NCBI GenBank assembly: GCA_032622095.1 | Contig: CP136061.1 | Span: 217,340,373-217,404,372 of the forward strand | DNA length: 64,000 nt | Direction: 5' to 3' | Origin: Siphonodentalium dalli | Taxonomy: Eukaryota > Mollusca > Scaphopoda > Gadilida > Siphonodentaliidae | Part shown: positions 22,778-34,120 of the stretch, piece by piece | Numbering within the stretch: the first letter of the stretch is position 1 | Layout: the number at the start of each line of letters is the position of its first letter | Translations under genes and position numbers: made by a program | The notes under the pieces: generated by a model | Databases searched by the model: none | The model's input: only the letters and a program-made list of their open reading frames with translations | What the model was told of the DNA's origin: nothing

Positions 22778-23225
22778 AGGCCCAGATTACTTTATATAAA
22801 ATATATGCCATATTATATACCATTTGAAAGAGGAAGCTCCAAAACATTGTATTATCAACTTAGCCGGTGTTATAAACTGTGGACATGTTGTTTTTGTTGA
22901 GTTGCCAATGCGTTTTGTCACCAAGATTGAAGTAAAAATCAGTATTATTTTCAATGCAGGGGGAATAACTCTACATATTAAAGAGAGAGTTCTTCCCCTT
23001 TCATTGAAACCGTTTGAATTCCGTTGCATTCTGGGTGCCAGCGGGGATGGGGAGTCTTCAGCAGTTTTCTAATTCTCTGTGGGCATCTTCTGAGACACAG
23101 ATGTTTCAAATAGGGATGAATTATAGTATTTTAATCATATTTTATGGCATAGATTGTTAATAAAACCGTATATCAAGTCAGTATATAAAAAATAATCGGC
23201 GACTCGAAAATTAAGTGGGCCTTTA
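22774..23225. mobile_element. T2 MITE (TTAA|AGGCCCA family), shares its TTAA with the neighbour
   Basis: It starts TTAA|AGGCCCAGATTAC and ends TCGAAAATTAAGTGGGCCT|TTAA. Compared with the copy at 46684, about 17 bp of the left terminal repeat (CTTAATTTTCGAACCCC) are missing. The left TTAA is also the right TTAA of the piggyBac-like MITE. Confidence 0.72.
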
Positions 23226-24580
23226 AGCCAATCGTCCCACCATTCGAACCTATATACCCCCTTTCTGATCGGAACATCCGACAAAATGTGGCATTTTATT
23301 TCGCGAGTTTCGTCGATATATAAATTCATTCTTACTTCACATGTAAATATAGCCTGACCTCACATATATGATCCTGAACAACAGGAATTGTTTTTAATTC
23401 AGATATATGTGGCCATGCACTGCCCATTTGAAAGGCCTATTTCTTTGAATCCACATCATAGTATAATAGTCCCTGGCGACCATCGTGGAAGATAACTGCC
23501 TCGAAAACACAATACCATTCTTAAGCCAAAATAAAATTCGTTGTAATTATTGAAAACTGACAGATATCTGATCGCTGCATGTTAAAAAAAATGTCAACAC
23601 CGCCTATTTGTGGCATCGCCAACTCTGCTTCATGCGCGGCTATTGTTTACATTTTTTCTACGCAGCATCACACGAGTTCTGTGTGATTTAATAAGAGCGG
23701 CACCGCGTTTTTGAAGCATCCAACTTAAGCGAGAAACGGGGCTTTCAAATGGGGAATTGAAGCGAAATTGCAACACCCAATCGATTTGTGGAGCCTATTT
23801 TCCGACTTAAAAAGGTTGTTTTCGGGTGTCGGGGATTATCAGTCAGTATATGGCGAAATTAGCGAATGCATTAATTATGATACATCCCCATCCATTCTCA
23901 TCTTAATCTACATAAGTATGGGAGCCAAAAGAAAACATAACCCTGTTGTTTTGTAACATCTGTAGATGTCCAAATCTCACTGAAAGTGCTTCCTTTTAAG
24001 AATGCCCGGATAGCCGAGGTCTTGTGTAAGATCATCGCAGTCTGGGCTAGACGACGTTTTGCGCGGTTTCGAACCTCGAGCGAAAATCGGGACATCTCAA
24101 TATGCATTTCTGACAGAGTCGAAATATATGTATCTAATATATATTGGTTTCCATTGCGGTAAGTAACCGAATTAACTTCGGATTAATGTGGTTTTGTTGT
24201 GTCAACAGTGACAAACAAACTGCACAGATCGACCCTCGAAGTCTGCTGAATAAAATGCTGAATTTTAAATTGCATAGCCATGTTGTTAATTTCATATAGC
24301 GCATTCTGAAATCCTATCCCTGTGCAGAACAAGACCACGTGGGGTAAATTTTGAATTCTTATAAGAACTCATGTGTGCAAGTGTTCGTCCAATGACTGCA
24401 ATCATACACAACAACAGATGGACTGTCGTCCGGCGCATACCCCCTCGTGGCATACCGCCTAGTGTGGGCACATCTATAACTTATGATGGCTATACTCAGA
24501 CATATGGCCCCAGAAATAAGCATTTTCATATAAACAAAGATAACTATAGAACAAAAAAACAAAACAAACTTTTAAATGTG
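23226..24580. other. Intergenic sequence with a possible tRNA-derived SINE head
   Basis: No gene is seen. At 23999-24075 ATAGCCGAGG (A-box-like) is followed about 48 bp later by GGTTTCGAACC (B-box-like), as in tRNA-derived SINE heads. It does not fold convincingly as a tRNA by eye. Confidence 0.28.
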
Positions 24581-25175
24581 CCATTAAATGTCCTCACAGT
24601 GGTGAACATCCATACAAAATTTCATTGAGTTCCAAGCATTACTGTTCAAGTTATGAGCTGAACAGACATCGGATGGACCAAACAACCAACATTTCCAGAT
24701 AAACAAAGATGAATAACTCTAGAATGGAAAAGCAGAACAGAACAATGGAGCCCCCTGTTGAATATCCCCATAGCAGTGAACATCCATACCAAATTCCATT
24801 GAGATCCCAGCACAATTGTTGAAGTTACGACATGAACAGACACCAGACAGACCAAAAAGCCACTATTTCCAGATAAACAAAGATGAATAACTCTAGAATG
24901 GAAAATCCGAACAAAACGATGGAAACCTCTATTTAACGTCCTCATAGTAGTGAACATCCATACCTAATTTCATTGAGATCCGAGCACTACTGTTCAAGAT
25001 ATGACATGAACAGACATCGGACGGACGTACATCCATACCTAATTTCATTGAGATCCGAGCACTACTGTTCAAGATAGGACATGAACAGACATCGGACGGA
25101 CGTACGGACGGGCGGACGCACGGACAGGTGCAAAACAGTATACCCCCCTTTTTGTTTTTAAAAGGGGGTATAATA
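24580..25175. repeat. Pearl-like block: about three units of 180 bp plus ACGG microsatellite
   Basis: Each unit repeats GTGAACATCCATACC, TTTCATTGAG, CACTACTGTTCAAG, GAACAGACATCGGA and AGATGAATAACTCTAGAATG. A run of ACGGACGG units (about 25078-25120) and a TACCCCCCTTTTT / AAAAGGGGGTA hairpin close the block. Confidence 0.6.
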
Positions 25176-26669
25176 ATCTTGGGTGTGACTCAAACACGAC
25201 ATCTGGACAAGAGCATTAACTTTATATTATATATATAAATGAAACATGACACACGTTTGAGCTGTGCTCACACGTTGTTGATGATGAACTTTTTGTACAA
25301 AAATAATGAAGATTCGTCATCGTGAGAAACGAAATGAACTATAAATGAACTATAAATGAACTATGCATGGTTTATGTACTTCATATACTGCAGACTCGGC
25401 TGTACTCTATACAAAACTCAATTTGCAACATCTATCAAACAGAGATTGTTTTAAAGGGGGATTATCTCTTTGTAAACATGTATTATATAGTTACCGGGGT
25501 ATAAAATATTATATCTGAATCGAAAACTCCTGTCCGGAAATGCTTCTATCGATTAATATTCATTTTATTCGTAATATTTTCTGGTCTAAAAAGGTGTGGT
25601 TTAGCTAACGAACAATAGTGGTTACTGTTAACAGAGACCAGAAATTGTATTGTGTTATTTTGTCACAAATAAACGTTTATTATACTCATTATCGCATACA
25701 ACTATGGAATAAAACAATACAACCAATCAATCTGGGACATTTGACGGTCGGTACGTAGCCATAGGAACAGCACAATGCTCTATATCGCTATATGGTATCA
25801 CCCGAACAGACAAATAAACGGTCCCAATAAAATATTCGAAATAAAATCAATATTAATTGATAGAAGCCTTTCCGGACAGGGATCTTCAGTCCATATTTAT
25901 TATTTTATACCCACGCAACTATTTCAAATTTGTTATTTAAAGAATTAATCTATCTTTAAGATGAGTATATATAGATTGGCATTTGTGTTGTCAGATTATA
26001 ATTTGAATTGCGCAATGGTGGTATCTTCATGCAGCAGACCAAATACGTTTTAAGTTTTGTGTGTCGAGGTGCATGGTGTGACTTGGTCGTCTACAGTCTG
26101 TGTATAATATATATCATCTGGCACGCGCATCGGTTCGCAGAATAAGGCAACTGCGGCAAGATACTCCGCGGATATGTTAACAAGAAAACCATAGTCAGAA
26201 ATGGTAACGCCACCAAGATCATATTATTAGCCATAAATATAAATCATAATATAAAATATATTGGTTACATGAATGGACCGCCTCAGAATTCCGTTAAGAC
26301 AAGTAATTCTTCAAATTATTACAATGAACTACGGCTTATAAATTACTGCAGGTTTCTCATTCGCCACACCAGAATGCTTCTAAATGCGGATCAAAGCTAA
26401 GAGTGCATGGCACAGCCATTGTTCATAGACATTTTACAGATAGCGAGAATGATGCATGCTGGGAACGAAAGTATCCACAGCAAAGCCATGTGCTTACGGC
26501 CGCATGCGTTTATTATAGGGGATTTATGGTGGGCCTATAAAACTAATTATAACTTTGTTATCTGTCATAGTTTATGCGTGAAATTTTAAACATATATACC
26601 ATGGACATATACCCCTTCCAGAATGTTGAAAAACATTTTCAGTTGCTCGTCGTATTTTTATAGACGAAA
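25176..26669. other. Intergenic sequence, one reversed dispersed-repeat end
   Basis: About 26195-26250 carries the reversed end block of the 180-bp repeat (AAGAAAACCATAGTCAGAAA, GGTAACGCCACCAAGATC). The GAATTCCGTTAA block near 26285 recurs near 27543. No gene is seen. Confidence 0.4.
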
Positions 26670-27415
26670 TAATCCGAAATTTCAGAAAATTGCGCTAACT
26701 GCTCAATGTTTTAATGTGTTACAAAACGTCTGATAAAAAGAGTTCTATCGGGAATATTCACACCATTTTTTTTTCAGAGAACATAGAGTAAACATAGTCC
26801 TATCGGGATATCGTAAAGGAGATTAATTAAAACCCTCAGACTGCCGAAACTGACGACATTAAATTCGCTTTTTCGTGTCCCACGGAAATGAAACTTGTCT
26901 GTCCATTGATCACGTTATTTATTTGACATAGTATTTTTTTTCTGTTGTATTTGAACACTTGTTGCACGTGCAGGCTGCACGATTATAATAACTTCAACCG
27001 ATAAGCGCCGACTGATACCCGCGCAACAGTTTGTCTCAAATAAATTGTTATCAAAACGCAGGTTTATGGCCGCGGACATAAGCCGATTAAGTGTAATGTA
27101 ATTTATCCATGAACTTGGCTGAAAAATTGTGATTCTATCACCATTAGCCACGAAAATGGGACCTCTAAACAGGCAAGTTTGATTTTCGGGGGACACGAAC
27201 AAGCGAATTTATTGTCGGCAGTTTCGGCAGTCTGAGGGTTAATTAATCCCGAATTAAACGGAACTACTTTACGATAGTCCGATAGGACTATGTTTACTCT
27301 ATGCATGTTCTCTGAAAAAATAGTGTGAATATTCCAGATAGAACTCTTTTTATCAGACGTTGTGTAACACATTAAAACATTGAGCGTTATAGCGCAAACC
27401 GAAATGTGTTGTCTT
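26670..27415. mobile_element. 0.75-kb inverted-repeat element with nested piggyBac-like core
   Basis: Arms of about 230 bp (26670-26905 and 27180-27415) are inverted copies with marks CTCAATGTTTTAATGTGT, GAATATTCACAC and TAAACATAGTCC. Within them TTAA-AACCCTCAGACTGCCG (about 26828) pairs with CGGCAGTCTGAGGG|TTAA (about 27243), a piggyBac-like terminus. The minus-strand ORFs here are shadows of the arms. Confidence 0.65.
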
Positions 27416-27792
27416 GCAAGATATCCCACCGCTTTAGCTAAATTTACCTTCCTACAATATCCATAAAGAGGATCATATATTATATACCCACGGTTTTAAT
27501 TATAGAATATAAAATATATTGGTTTCGCGAATGACCAACTCAGAATTCCGTTAAAATAACAATAACAACCAGCACCTATAACGAACCGTTTTACTGGACT
27601 TGGCCTACTGGTCGCGTAGTTCCGACTTTTAAATAAACGGAATTTCCAACTCTATAAATAAAAGCCCCACAAGAATACATTCGCCCTGTCCACCACGCAA
27701 TATCAAAATCTCAGCAGCTAGATACACCACAGGTGGCGTAATGATGTCCGGCTGAATGTTTCGCCTTCTTTCAATAGAATGTTCTATAAAGT
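27416..27792. other. Short intergenic stretch downstream of the minus-strand gene
   Basis: Contains a dispersed fragment (AAAATATATTGGTT, CAGAATTCCGTTAA) also seen near 26255-26300. No coding sequence is seen. Confidence 0.35.
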
Positions 27793-27798
27793 TTTATT
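27793..27798 (-). promoter_or_regulatory. Poly(A) signal AATAAA overlapping the stop codon
   Basis: The minus strand reads CAA TAA AAC: the TAA stop (27796-27794) lies inside an AATAAA hexamer. If used, the 3' UTR would be only some 10-30 nt. Confidence 0.35.
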
Positions 27799-27969
27799 GG
27801 TATGACGGCTTCCCTTGGTAGTATGGTGGTGGCTGAGCCTGTGCTTCTGAAGCACCCATGGATTGGTACGCGGTCGACTCTTGTCCAGACAGGGGCTGGT
27901 ACCCACCATGGATGACAACGTTGCTGGTTGTTGATGTTGGTTGAACTATCGGAACATGGACAGTCCGCG
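27794..27969 (-). CDS. CYYR1/Shisa-like small membrane protein, last exon (Pro/Tyr-rich tail)
   Basis: The acceptor on the minus strand is GTATCTTTCAG, with the exon starting at 27969. It reads (S)RTVHVPIVQPTSTT...GGYQPLSGQ...AQAQPPPYYQGKPSYQ, then TAA. The tail is rich in Pro, Gln, Tyr and Ser and contains PPPYY, a PPxY-type motif of the kind bound by WW domains. It follows directly in phase from the Cys-run exon at 41240-41155. Small type I membrane proteins of the CYYR1/Shisa/WBP1-like kind combine a Cys-rich ectodomain, one TM helix, a juxtamembrane Cys cluster and a PPxY tail; function in invertebrates is mostly unknown. The ectodomain exons were not found in the window. An intermediate exon cannot be excluded. 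Confidence 0.68.
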
Positions 27970-28009
27970 CTGAAAGATACAAACCATTATATAGAATATA
28001 TATATGCAA

Positions 28010-28045
28010 ATTAGCATGGAACCTATTTGCGTTTAGCAAACAAAT
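28010..28045. repeat. 36-bp direct repeat beside the last exon (partner 30924-30957)
   Basis: ATTAGCATGGAACCTATTTG and the following GCGTTTAGCAAA occur both here, about 40 bp from the splice acceptor, and at 30924-30957. Confidence 0.75.
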
Positions 28046-28417
28046 AATACCCCTAATTTTAAGTCCAATAGTGGAAATAGATACATAACAGTCTACAAAA
28101 TGTATACCTCACAACTGACGTCCGATGGTTACAATACACCAAATACAAATTAGTAGAGTGATTACCCCTGGCACTACCAAGCTAGGATAAGCATACAAAA
28201 AATGTTCGCAGCTGAATGGTCAATGATACATGGATGAAAAGAGCACGAAAAAATGCACAAAAGTGTTTTCCGTCGAGAAACATAAAATATAGCCACAAGG
28301 TGAACGGTTATGGCTGTGCAAATGGCGAATAATTTATGGGAGGTGTTTATGTTTTTTTCGATGTAATTTTTTCCTCACTTTTAACTCGTTTGGGACGTGA
28401 TTCTTTTGAGATAACAT

Positions 28418-28562
28418 TACTCACTTGCCATGGCAGGATTCTCCGCGTGAAAATTCATACTATATGGGTGATCATCCGTAGTCTATAAATCTTCTAGAAA
28501 TTTTGGTTAGATACCACCAAACTGCGGCCGGTTGCCATAGCAACCTATTTTCGGAAATTTAT
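28418..28562 (+). repeat. Direct repeat flanking the hAT-like foldback (left copy)
   Basis: It matches 29893-30030 in the same orientation: GATTCTCCGCGTGA / AATTCTCCACGTGA, GGTGATCATCCGT, ACCACCAAA and TTTTCGGAAA. The left and right copies lie outside the 8-bp target duplication. Confidence 0.6.
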
Positions 28563-28703
28563 GATTTATAAATGGTTTCCAAAGTTAAATGATCCAGGAA
28601 TATTTTGCCAAAATCTGGAACTAACCTTGATCGAAAATCACTCACACCGACAGAGGGCGCCATTCAAAATGGCCACAAAACCCCCATTTTCTAACGTTAA
28701 AAT

Positions 28704-29820
28704 CACAGGGGCCTGTAACGCGCTCCGCTGTCCGCCCCCCCCCCCCTTTGCACTGCCCATATACGCCGCTCTATATACGCGCCTTCTTCGCGTTAATGGA
28801 ACATTATATAGACAAGGGTAACTTTAGAAATTCAACGTTTCACCATCGCTCGAGAGTCGCACAAATTTAGCCCATTCACCCCAGTAATGATAACGATATA
28901 TACACGGATGGATCGGCAAAGAATTCATCTTTCAATAAATACCACAAACTCCCATCAGAAACATTCACACACGTTGCATTTGATAAAAGTTTAACCACCG
29001 AATATTGTCTCCGGAGAGCGTATTTTTTTGGTTTGATCCGGCTCAGACAGCAATGTCGGACATGTGTCTCTAAATTCACCACCTATACAGTTTACTATCA
29101 TTAAAAATGGGTCAAACGATCAACTAAATATCTGGAACTTAGTGATTTATTGTCGGCTAATAATTTATTTACTCATACAAATCAACACATTGTCAGTAAA
29201 CAATTATAATAGAGGAGAAATCTGTCGATAATTCCAACTTTAAAAAAGATATTTGTCAAATGACACAGTTCCTAATTTTAATATTCATTGTGACCTGACC
29301 TTTCCATGACTGACATAGTAGAAACAGCCAATCACCGCTCAGTGTTAGAATCGAGGTCCTCATTTTAATATTCATTATGACCTGACCTCGATTCTAACAC
29401 TGAGCGGTGATTGGCTGTTTCTACTATGTCAGTCATGGAAAGTATAGGTGGTGAATTTAGAGACACATGTCCGACATTGCTGTCTGAGCCGGATCAAACC
29501 AAAAAATACGCTCTCCGGGGACAATATTCGGTGGTTAAAATTTTATCAAATGCAACGCGTGTATGAATGTTTCTGATGGGAGTTTGTGGTATTTATTGAA
29601 AGATGAATTCTTTGCCGATCCATCCGTGTATATATCCTTATCATTACTGGGGTGAATGGGCTAAATTTGTGCGACTCCCGAGCGATGGTGAAACGTTGAA
29701 TTTCTACAGTTACCCTTGTCTATATAATGTTCCATTAACGCGAAGAAGGCGCGTATATAGAGCGGCGTATATGGGCAGTGCAAAAGGGGGCGGGCAGCGG
29801 AGCGCGTTACAGACCCCTGT
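28704..29820. mobile_element. 1.1-kb hAT-like foldback with 8-bp target duplication GTTAAAAT
   Basis: The arms (about 28704-29092 and 29441-29820) are long inverted copies. The ends are CACAGGGGCCTGTAACG and, inverted, ACAGGGGTCTGTAACG. GTTAAAAT occurs exactly on both sides (28696-28703 and 29821-29828). An 8-bp duplication and CAGGGG termini fit the hAT superfamily (P-type elements also give 8 bp). A second, smaller inverted pair (about 29300-29350 and 29385-29432, GACATAGTAGAAACAGCC) is nested off-centre. No transposase frame is present. Confidence 0.75.
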
Positions 29821-29892
29821 GTTAAAATGCTTACTTTTATATCATTTTATAGCAATGTATGCGTTAATTTAATGCTGGGTCAGACTATCTGT

Positions 29893-30030
29893 CATGACAG
29901 AATTCTCCACGTGACAACTCATAATATACGGGTGATCATCCGTGGTCTATGAATCTTTCAAAAATTTTGGGTAGGTACCACCAAATTGCGACCGGTTGAC
30001 ATGGCAACCGATTTTCGGAAAATTATGTGC
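29893..30030 (+). repeat. Direct repeat flanking the hAT-like foldback (right copy)
   Basis: Partner of 28418-28562. Confidence 0.6.
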
Positions 30031-30416
30031 TTGGGGGCTGTAATTTCGCTATACGAGATGTCTGCATGCGACATTTTGAATCAAATGTAATTAATTTCCA
30101 AAAAAGATGGTCCATGAATATACTTAAATTGCTCTCGATTCTTTGTCCTTCCGCTGAAGTGGTCAAGATTCACCTGCCATTCACCAACCGAAAACTTGTC
30201 TACGCGTCTACGGCTTAGGCTACTAGGCGCCGACATTTTGAAACAATGACGTCACGAATCACGCCACGCGACCCCCACGTGACGCCAGAAATAGGTTACA
30301 TCTTCCTGGACCCCTCACTGAGTGATCGGCCTATATATTGAATACATGCTACTATATATGCGCAAACATTTAATTATAAAAGATTCAATCGCTGATAACA
30401 TGCAAGTGCATGAAGT

Positions 30417-30486
30417 GGGAAACGGATATATATCCGTTTCCCGTCCTGTAGGTAATGTTTTGGGAAACGGATATATCCGTTCCCGT
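30417..30486. repeat. Two adjacent perfect palindromes GGGAAACGGATAT...
   Basis: GGGAAACGGATATA-TATCCGTTTCCC is followed by a second copy GGGAAACGGATATATCCGTTCCC about 20 bp on. Confidence 0.75.
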
Positions 30487-30671
30487 CCTAAACGAGTTTT
30501 AAAGGTAGTGTGACGTTTGTCAAGCTGCAGTGTGATCCACCACGTTTACAAGTACTTTTGGGCACATTTCCGTGTGTCTAAAAGGACGTTCTTTAATTTT
30601 AAATACTCGTGCAGGGTCAAAGCTTTCCTGCGAATACAGGCCAGTGGGATTTGTTAACACTGAGGCCTATA

Positions 30672-30673
30672 TA

Positions 30674-30740
<67 letters not shown>
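30672..30740. repeat. (TA)n microsatellite, about 65 bp
   Basis: Nearly pure TA dinucleotides. Confidence 0.95.
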
Positions 30741-30741
<1 letters not shown>

Positions 30742-31440
30742 GCATGCTCTATACCGAACTTCTGTTACCGCGGCAATTTTAACGTGCATCATGTTTTTTT
30801 TTTATAAAATATAAAATTACATCATTAATTTATTGCACGGCTTTGTTCCGTCTTTGTTTCATTAAATCTGTTAGAAACCACACACGTGACTCTAAATAAA
30901 AATAGAGTAGGTTTCGTAAAAATAAATTAGCATGGAACCTATTTGCGTTTAGCAAATTAGCTGGTGACATAAATTTATAACTATAAGATTAGATAAGATT
31001 TAATGCAAAATACACCCAATGGGCAGTTGCACATATTATAAATACAACATATATCAACATAAGGAATAATTTAACATGAGTATTCACATACGATATGCAT
31101 ATAAGTTCTCGTGAATTTACTGTCATAAAATCTCAGGTATACTTGCTTTTATTAGTATTACGCCACATGTGGTGTAAGTTGTTTTGCATTTTTTTCATTT
31201 CGCGTGTATCTGTGTATCACTGGGATGTTGAATTGTGGGAAAATTATGTTTTGTACCCTGGCTCAATCGTACCGATATGCTGCGTTGGTTCAGAGTGCCG
31301 GGATGAAGATAATTAATCGGGTTGTGTTTACCACAGAACGCGTTAACTGCCAAACTCCATTCAGCGCCCTGCTACGCTATCGCTCCGAAACGATGAGATA
31401 CCTCTGTCTGGAGTTTGAAAAGCAAACGAAATTCATAAAC

Positions 31441-32130
31441 GATGTGTAGGGGAGACCCGGGCAAAGCGGATCGCCCGGGCAAAGCCGATCACCTTTATTA
31501 TTTCAATACTATCAAATTATTCCTTGTCTATTCGTATTTTAGAATAAAGTCATTTCGTGTTGGGTTAGTTTTTATACATTTCCACAGAGAACAAGGTATA
31601 GTAAATATTTGTAGCCCAGTAGAAAATTTTCGTCGAAATTTTACGATTTTACCAAATTTATAATTATTGTGCGTTTGCGCATATCTATTGCGCAGGTCGA
31701 TGATCACATACCCATCTACCCGAATAAATGTTGTCGGTGTCCTAGGCAATATATGTGTGGAATAAGACAATATGTCAATTTGCTAAATTCGATAGGACAC
31801 CCGCGTAATGCCCCGGACTGTAAAAAGATGTGCTGTGGGCAAAGCGGATCGGGCAAAGCGGATCATTCATAATATGACTAACTTCCGGTACACATGCGTA
31901 GATTAAGTGAATTTGGACAATTTGATTAAGATGGGTCGACAAAACTCGTGCCTTGTCGGAGCATGTCCATAATTGAAAAATTTGAACGTTTGAAAAAACG
32001 CGATTTTAATTATTTGCAATAAATATGTATAATTGTCACTAATAAAACTTAAAAGTATACGATTAGTTGAGTAGCATTGCATTTTCAGAAGGATTCGTTT
32101 GCTGATCCGCTTTGCCCGATGTGGTGATCG
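31441..32130. repeat. Element with repeated GGGCAAAGCGGATC ends
   Basis: GACCCGGGCAAAGCGGATCG and a second GGGCAAAGCCGATC lie at about 31450-31490. A direct pair GGGCAAAGCGGATC occurs at about 31838-31866, and the inverted form GATCCGCTTTGCCCG at about 32104-32119. The terminal motif is clearly repetitive, but the element boundaries are unresolved. Confidence 0.45.
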
Positions 32131-32384
32131 GTTTCTCAGTTGCTATAACTTGTCTTGCTTTATTCTATTTTGGATGTTAGTTTTGAAGTCTATTATAATA
32201 TTTAAGGATAGTAATGTCAACACATTTGGTATTTTGTGTATTATGTGTCCTGTCAACACATTTGGTATTTTGAAAAAGATAGTGATTTTGAAGCCATTTT
32301 CACGAAGCTTGGTATTATTTCTTTAAAATGGGGAATGTGACCCTAAAAATAATATAATAAAAAAAATCCCAGACCCCTGTGTCT

Positions 32385-33256
32385 TATATATATATGTACT
32401 TTAAGTATTATGACCAACTTGTGCCAGGGGCCGGTGGTTGTACTATTCTTGTGTTTCCGAATACGTTGATCTAATAAATAGGATTATCATTATTTGTGGC
32501 TGAGACATGAGAAGCTACATAATTTTATATGTAATTGGTGTAAACAGTATTTATTCCATATTATTCGTATATTACAAAAAACAAGACAAAGATTAACAGT
32601 GATGATATGAAGGGGATTCGACAACAAGCTTTAAGCTTTTGGGAGTCGTTTCCGATTGGCTAATGACAAGGTCCATCCTGTGAGAGTGATTTTTTAACAA
32701 AGATTGTTTCAAGTAGATAGGGGCTTCATGTTTTAAATTGTTGACGTTTCATCGCGTGTATTATAGTCTACTCACAGGATGGGCCGGTTCGATAGGTGTT
32801 TCAAGATAAGGTAGTTTCATATGGAATGATTTGGGTTATGTGGGAGTATGTTGGAAGGGTATGGCGGTTGTCAGATGACTATAAAATAGTATTATATGGA
32901 ATTATTTTGTTTATGTGAGAATAGTTTAAGGGGTTAAGATGGATGTCGGGTATGATAAGGAAAGTGTTAGGTGGGATGATGAAATATCTTGTTGGCAGTA
33001 CAGGGGATTTTGAGGAGTGTGGATAATCTGTTGTGTCAGATTATGCACTGGTTGGGAATCTGACCTTGCTTCTGACCCAACGTAACATCATTAGGGGACG
33101 CACTTGTATTGTCTATTCTTCTAAGCTGTATAACATACCGTGATAATAAGTTGCTGTGGGTTTGCAACAGTGTCCAATGTGTAATCCATTAACGTATCAT
33201 ATAGTTGACTAACATTAATGCGTTTAATATCAATAAGTGTGTGGCTCAGCGGACAA
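32385..33256 (-). other. Probable 3' UTR of the CR1/Jockey-type LINE
   Basis: No coding sequence follows the LINE stop at 33257 on the minus strand. The sequence runs to a TA-rich stretch near 32385 (AATACTTAAAGTACATATAT on the minus strand), which could be the 3' terminus. The boundary is inferred. Confidence 0.3.
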
Positions 33257-34120
33257 TTATTTGGTGCCGTCATTAAAACGTTTGGTACGAATGATAAATT
33301 TTTGGACTTCTTTGAAAATTGTTAAGTTGTCTTCCAGTGAGATTTTAGTGGATCCACACAAGAGTGTCTCGGATGTGACGATACACCGATTAGAAATTGA
33401 TGATAAGAGTGAGCATCGTTGGGAGCGGTATCTAACACATTCAAGTAAATAGTGTTCTGTGTCCTCAATTTCATCACAGACACACCTGGGATGATCGGAG
33501 ACAAAGTTGGAATAAGTATGATAATTTAGGTGGCTACAATGTAATCTTAGTCGGGCGTGCAGTATTTGGGCTTCGCGGGTGTATGGCATAGTAAAACCAT
33601 CTGTGGGTCTTCTTCATTTTCAAGTCGAGAGACCTCTTAAATGCTGAGAGGGAATCCATTTTAATAATATTTTTGTCGAGATTGTTCCATAGGGACGTCG
33701 TTGATGGAAGAAATGATCTTCTGTGATATTCATAGTCAAAACCAGGGATTATGAAGTGATTGCTTTGTCTAGTTTCGCGCCTAGATATTTGCCCATGAGT
33801 CGGGGGTACTAGTGTTCTAAGATAAATCGGAGAGTGACCATATACCATTTTATAAAAAACTTTTAATTTTAGTTTTTCACGACGTGATTTCAAATTTTCC
33901 CAACCAGTTTCTAACAACAGTGTAGAATTACCGACATATCTGGTGGCACCCGTCACAATACGAGCTGCTTCGTATTGTACGTTTTCGATTTTATCAGAGT
34001 CTTGTTGGGAGCATCCGTCCCATACAATACAGGAGTATTCGAGGATTGATCGAACTAGCGTGAAGTAGCATTTTTCGAGTGCTGTTCGGTCAAGATAGAA
34101 TCGGTATTTCCTCAGTCTTA
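33257..34120 (-). pseudogene. LINE ORF2 C-terminal part (thumb and Cys/His end), frameshifted
   Basis: In minus-strand order, the RT frame shifts near 34115 into a frame reading LRKYRFYLDRTALEKCYF, then LVRSILEYSCIVWDGCSQQD and ENVQYEAARIVTG. It continues with a GWENLKSRREKLKL thumb-like block. A second shift near 33592 leads to the C-terminal region with LHARLRLHC, then RCVC...EHYLLEC, a CxC...H...C knuckle. The block order LEY-x-VWD, AARxVTG, GW-L-RR and a C-terminal knuckle is usual for CR1/Jockey-group LINEs. There is no RNase H domain. The pieces are collinear, so the copy is inactive but nearly complete here. Confidence 0.75.

Noticed and set aside
23999-24075. tRNA gene
   Set aside because: A- and B-box-like strings are present but the acceptor and anticodon arms do not pair by eye; at best a SINE fragment.
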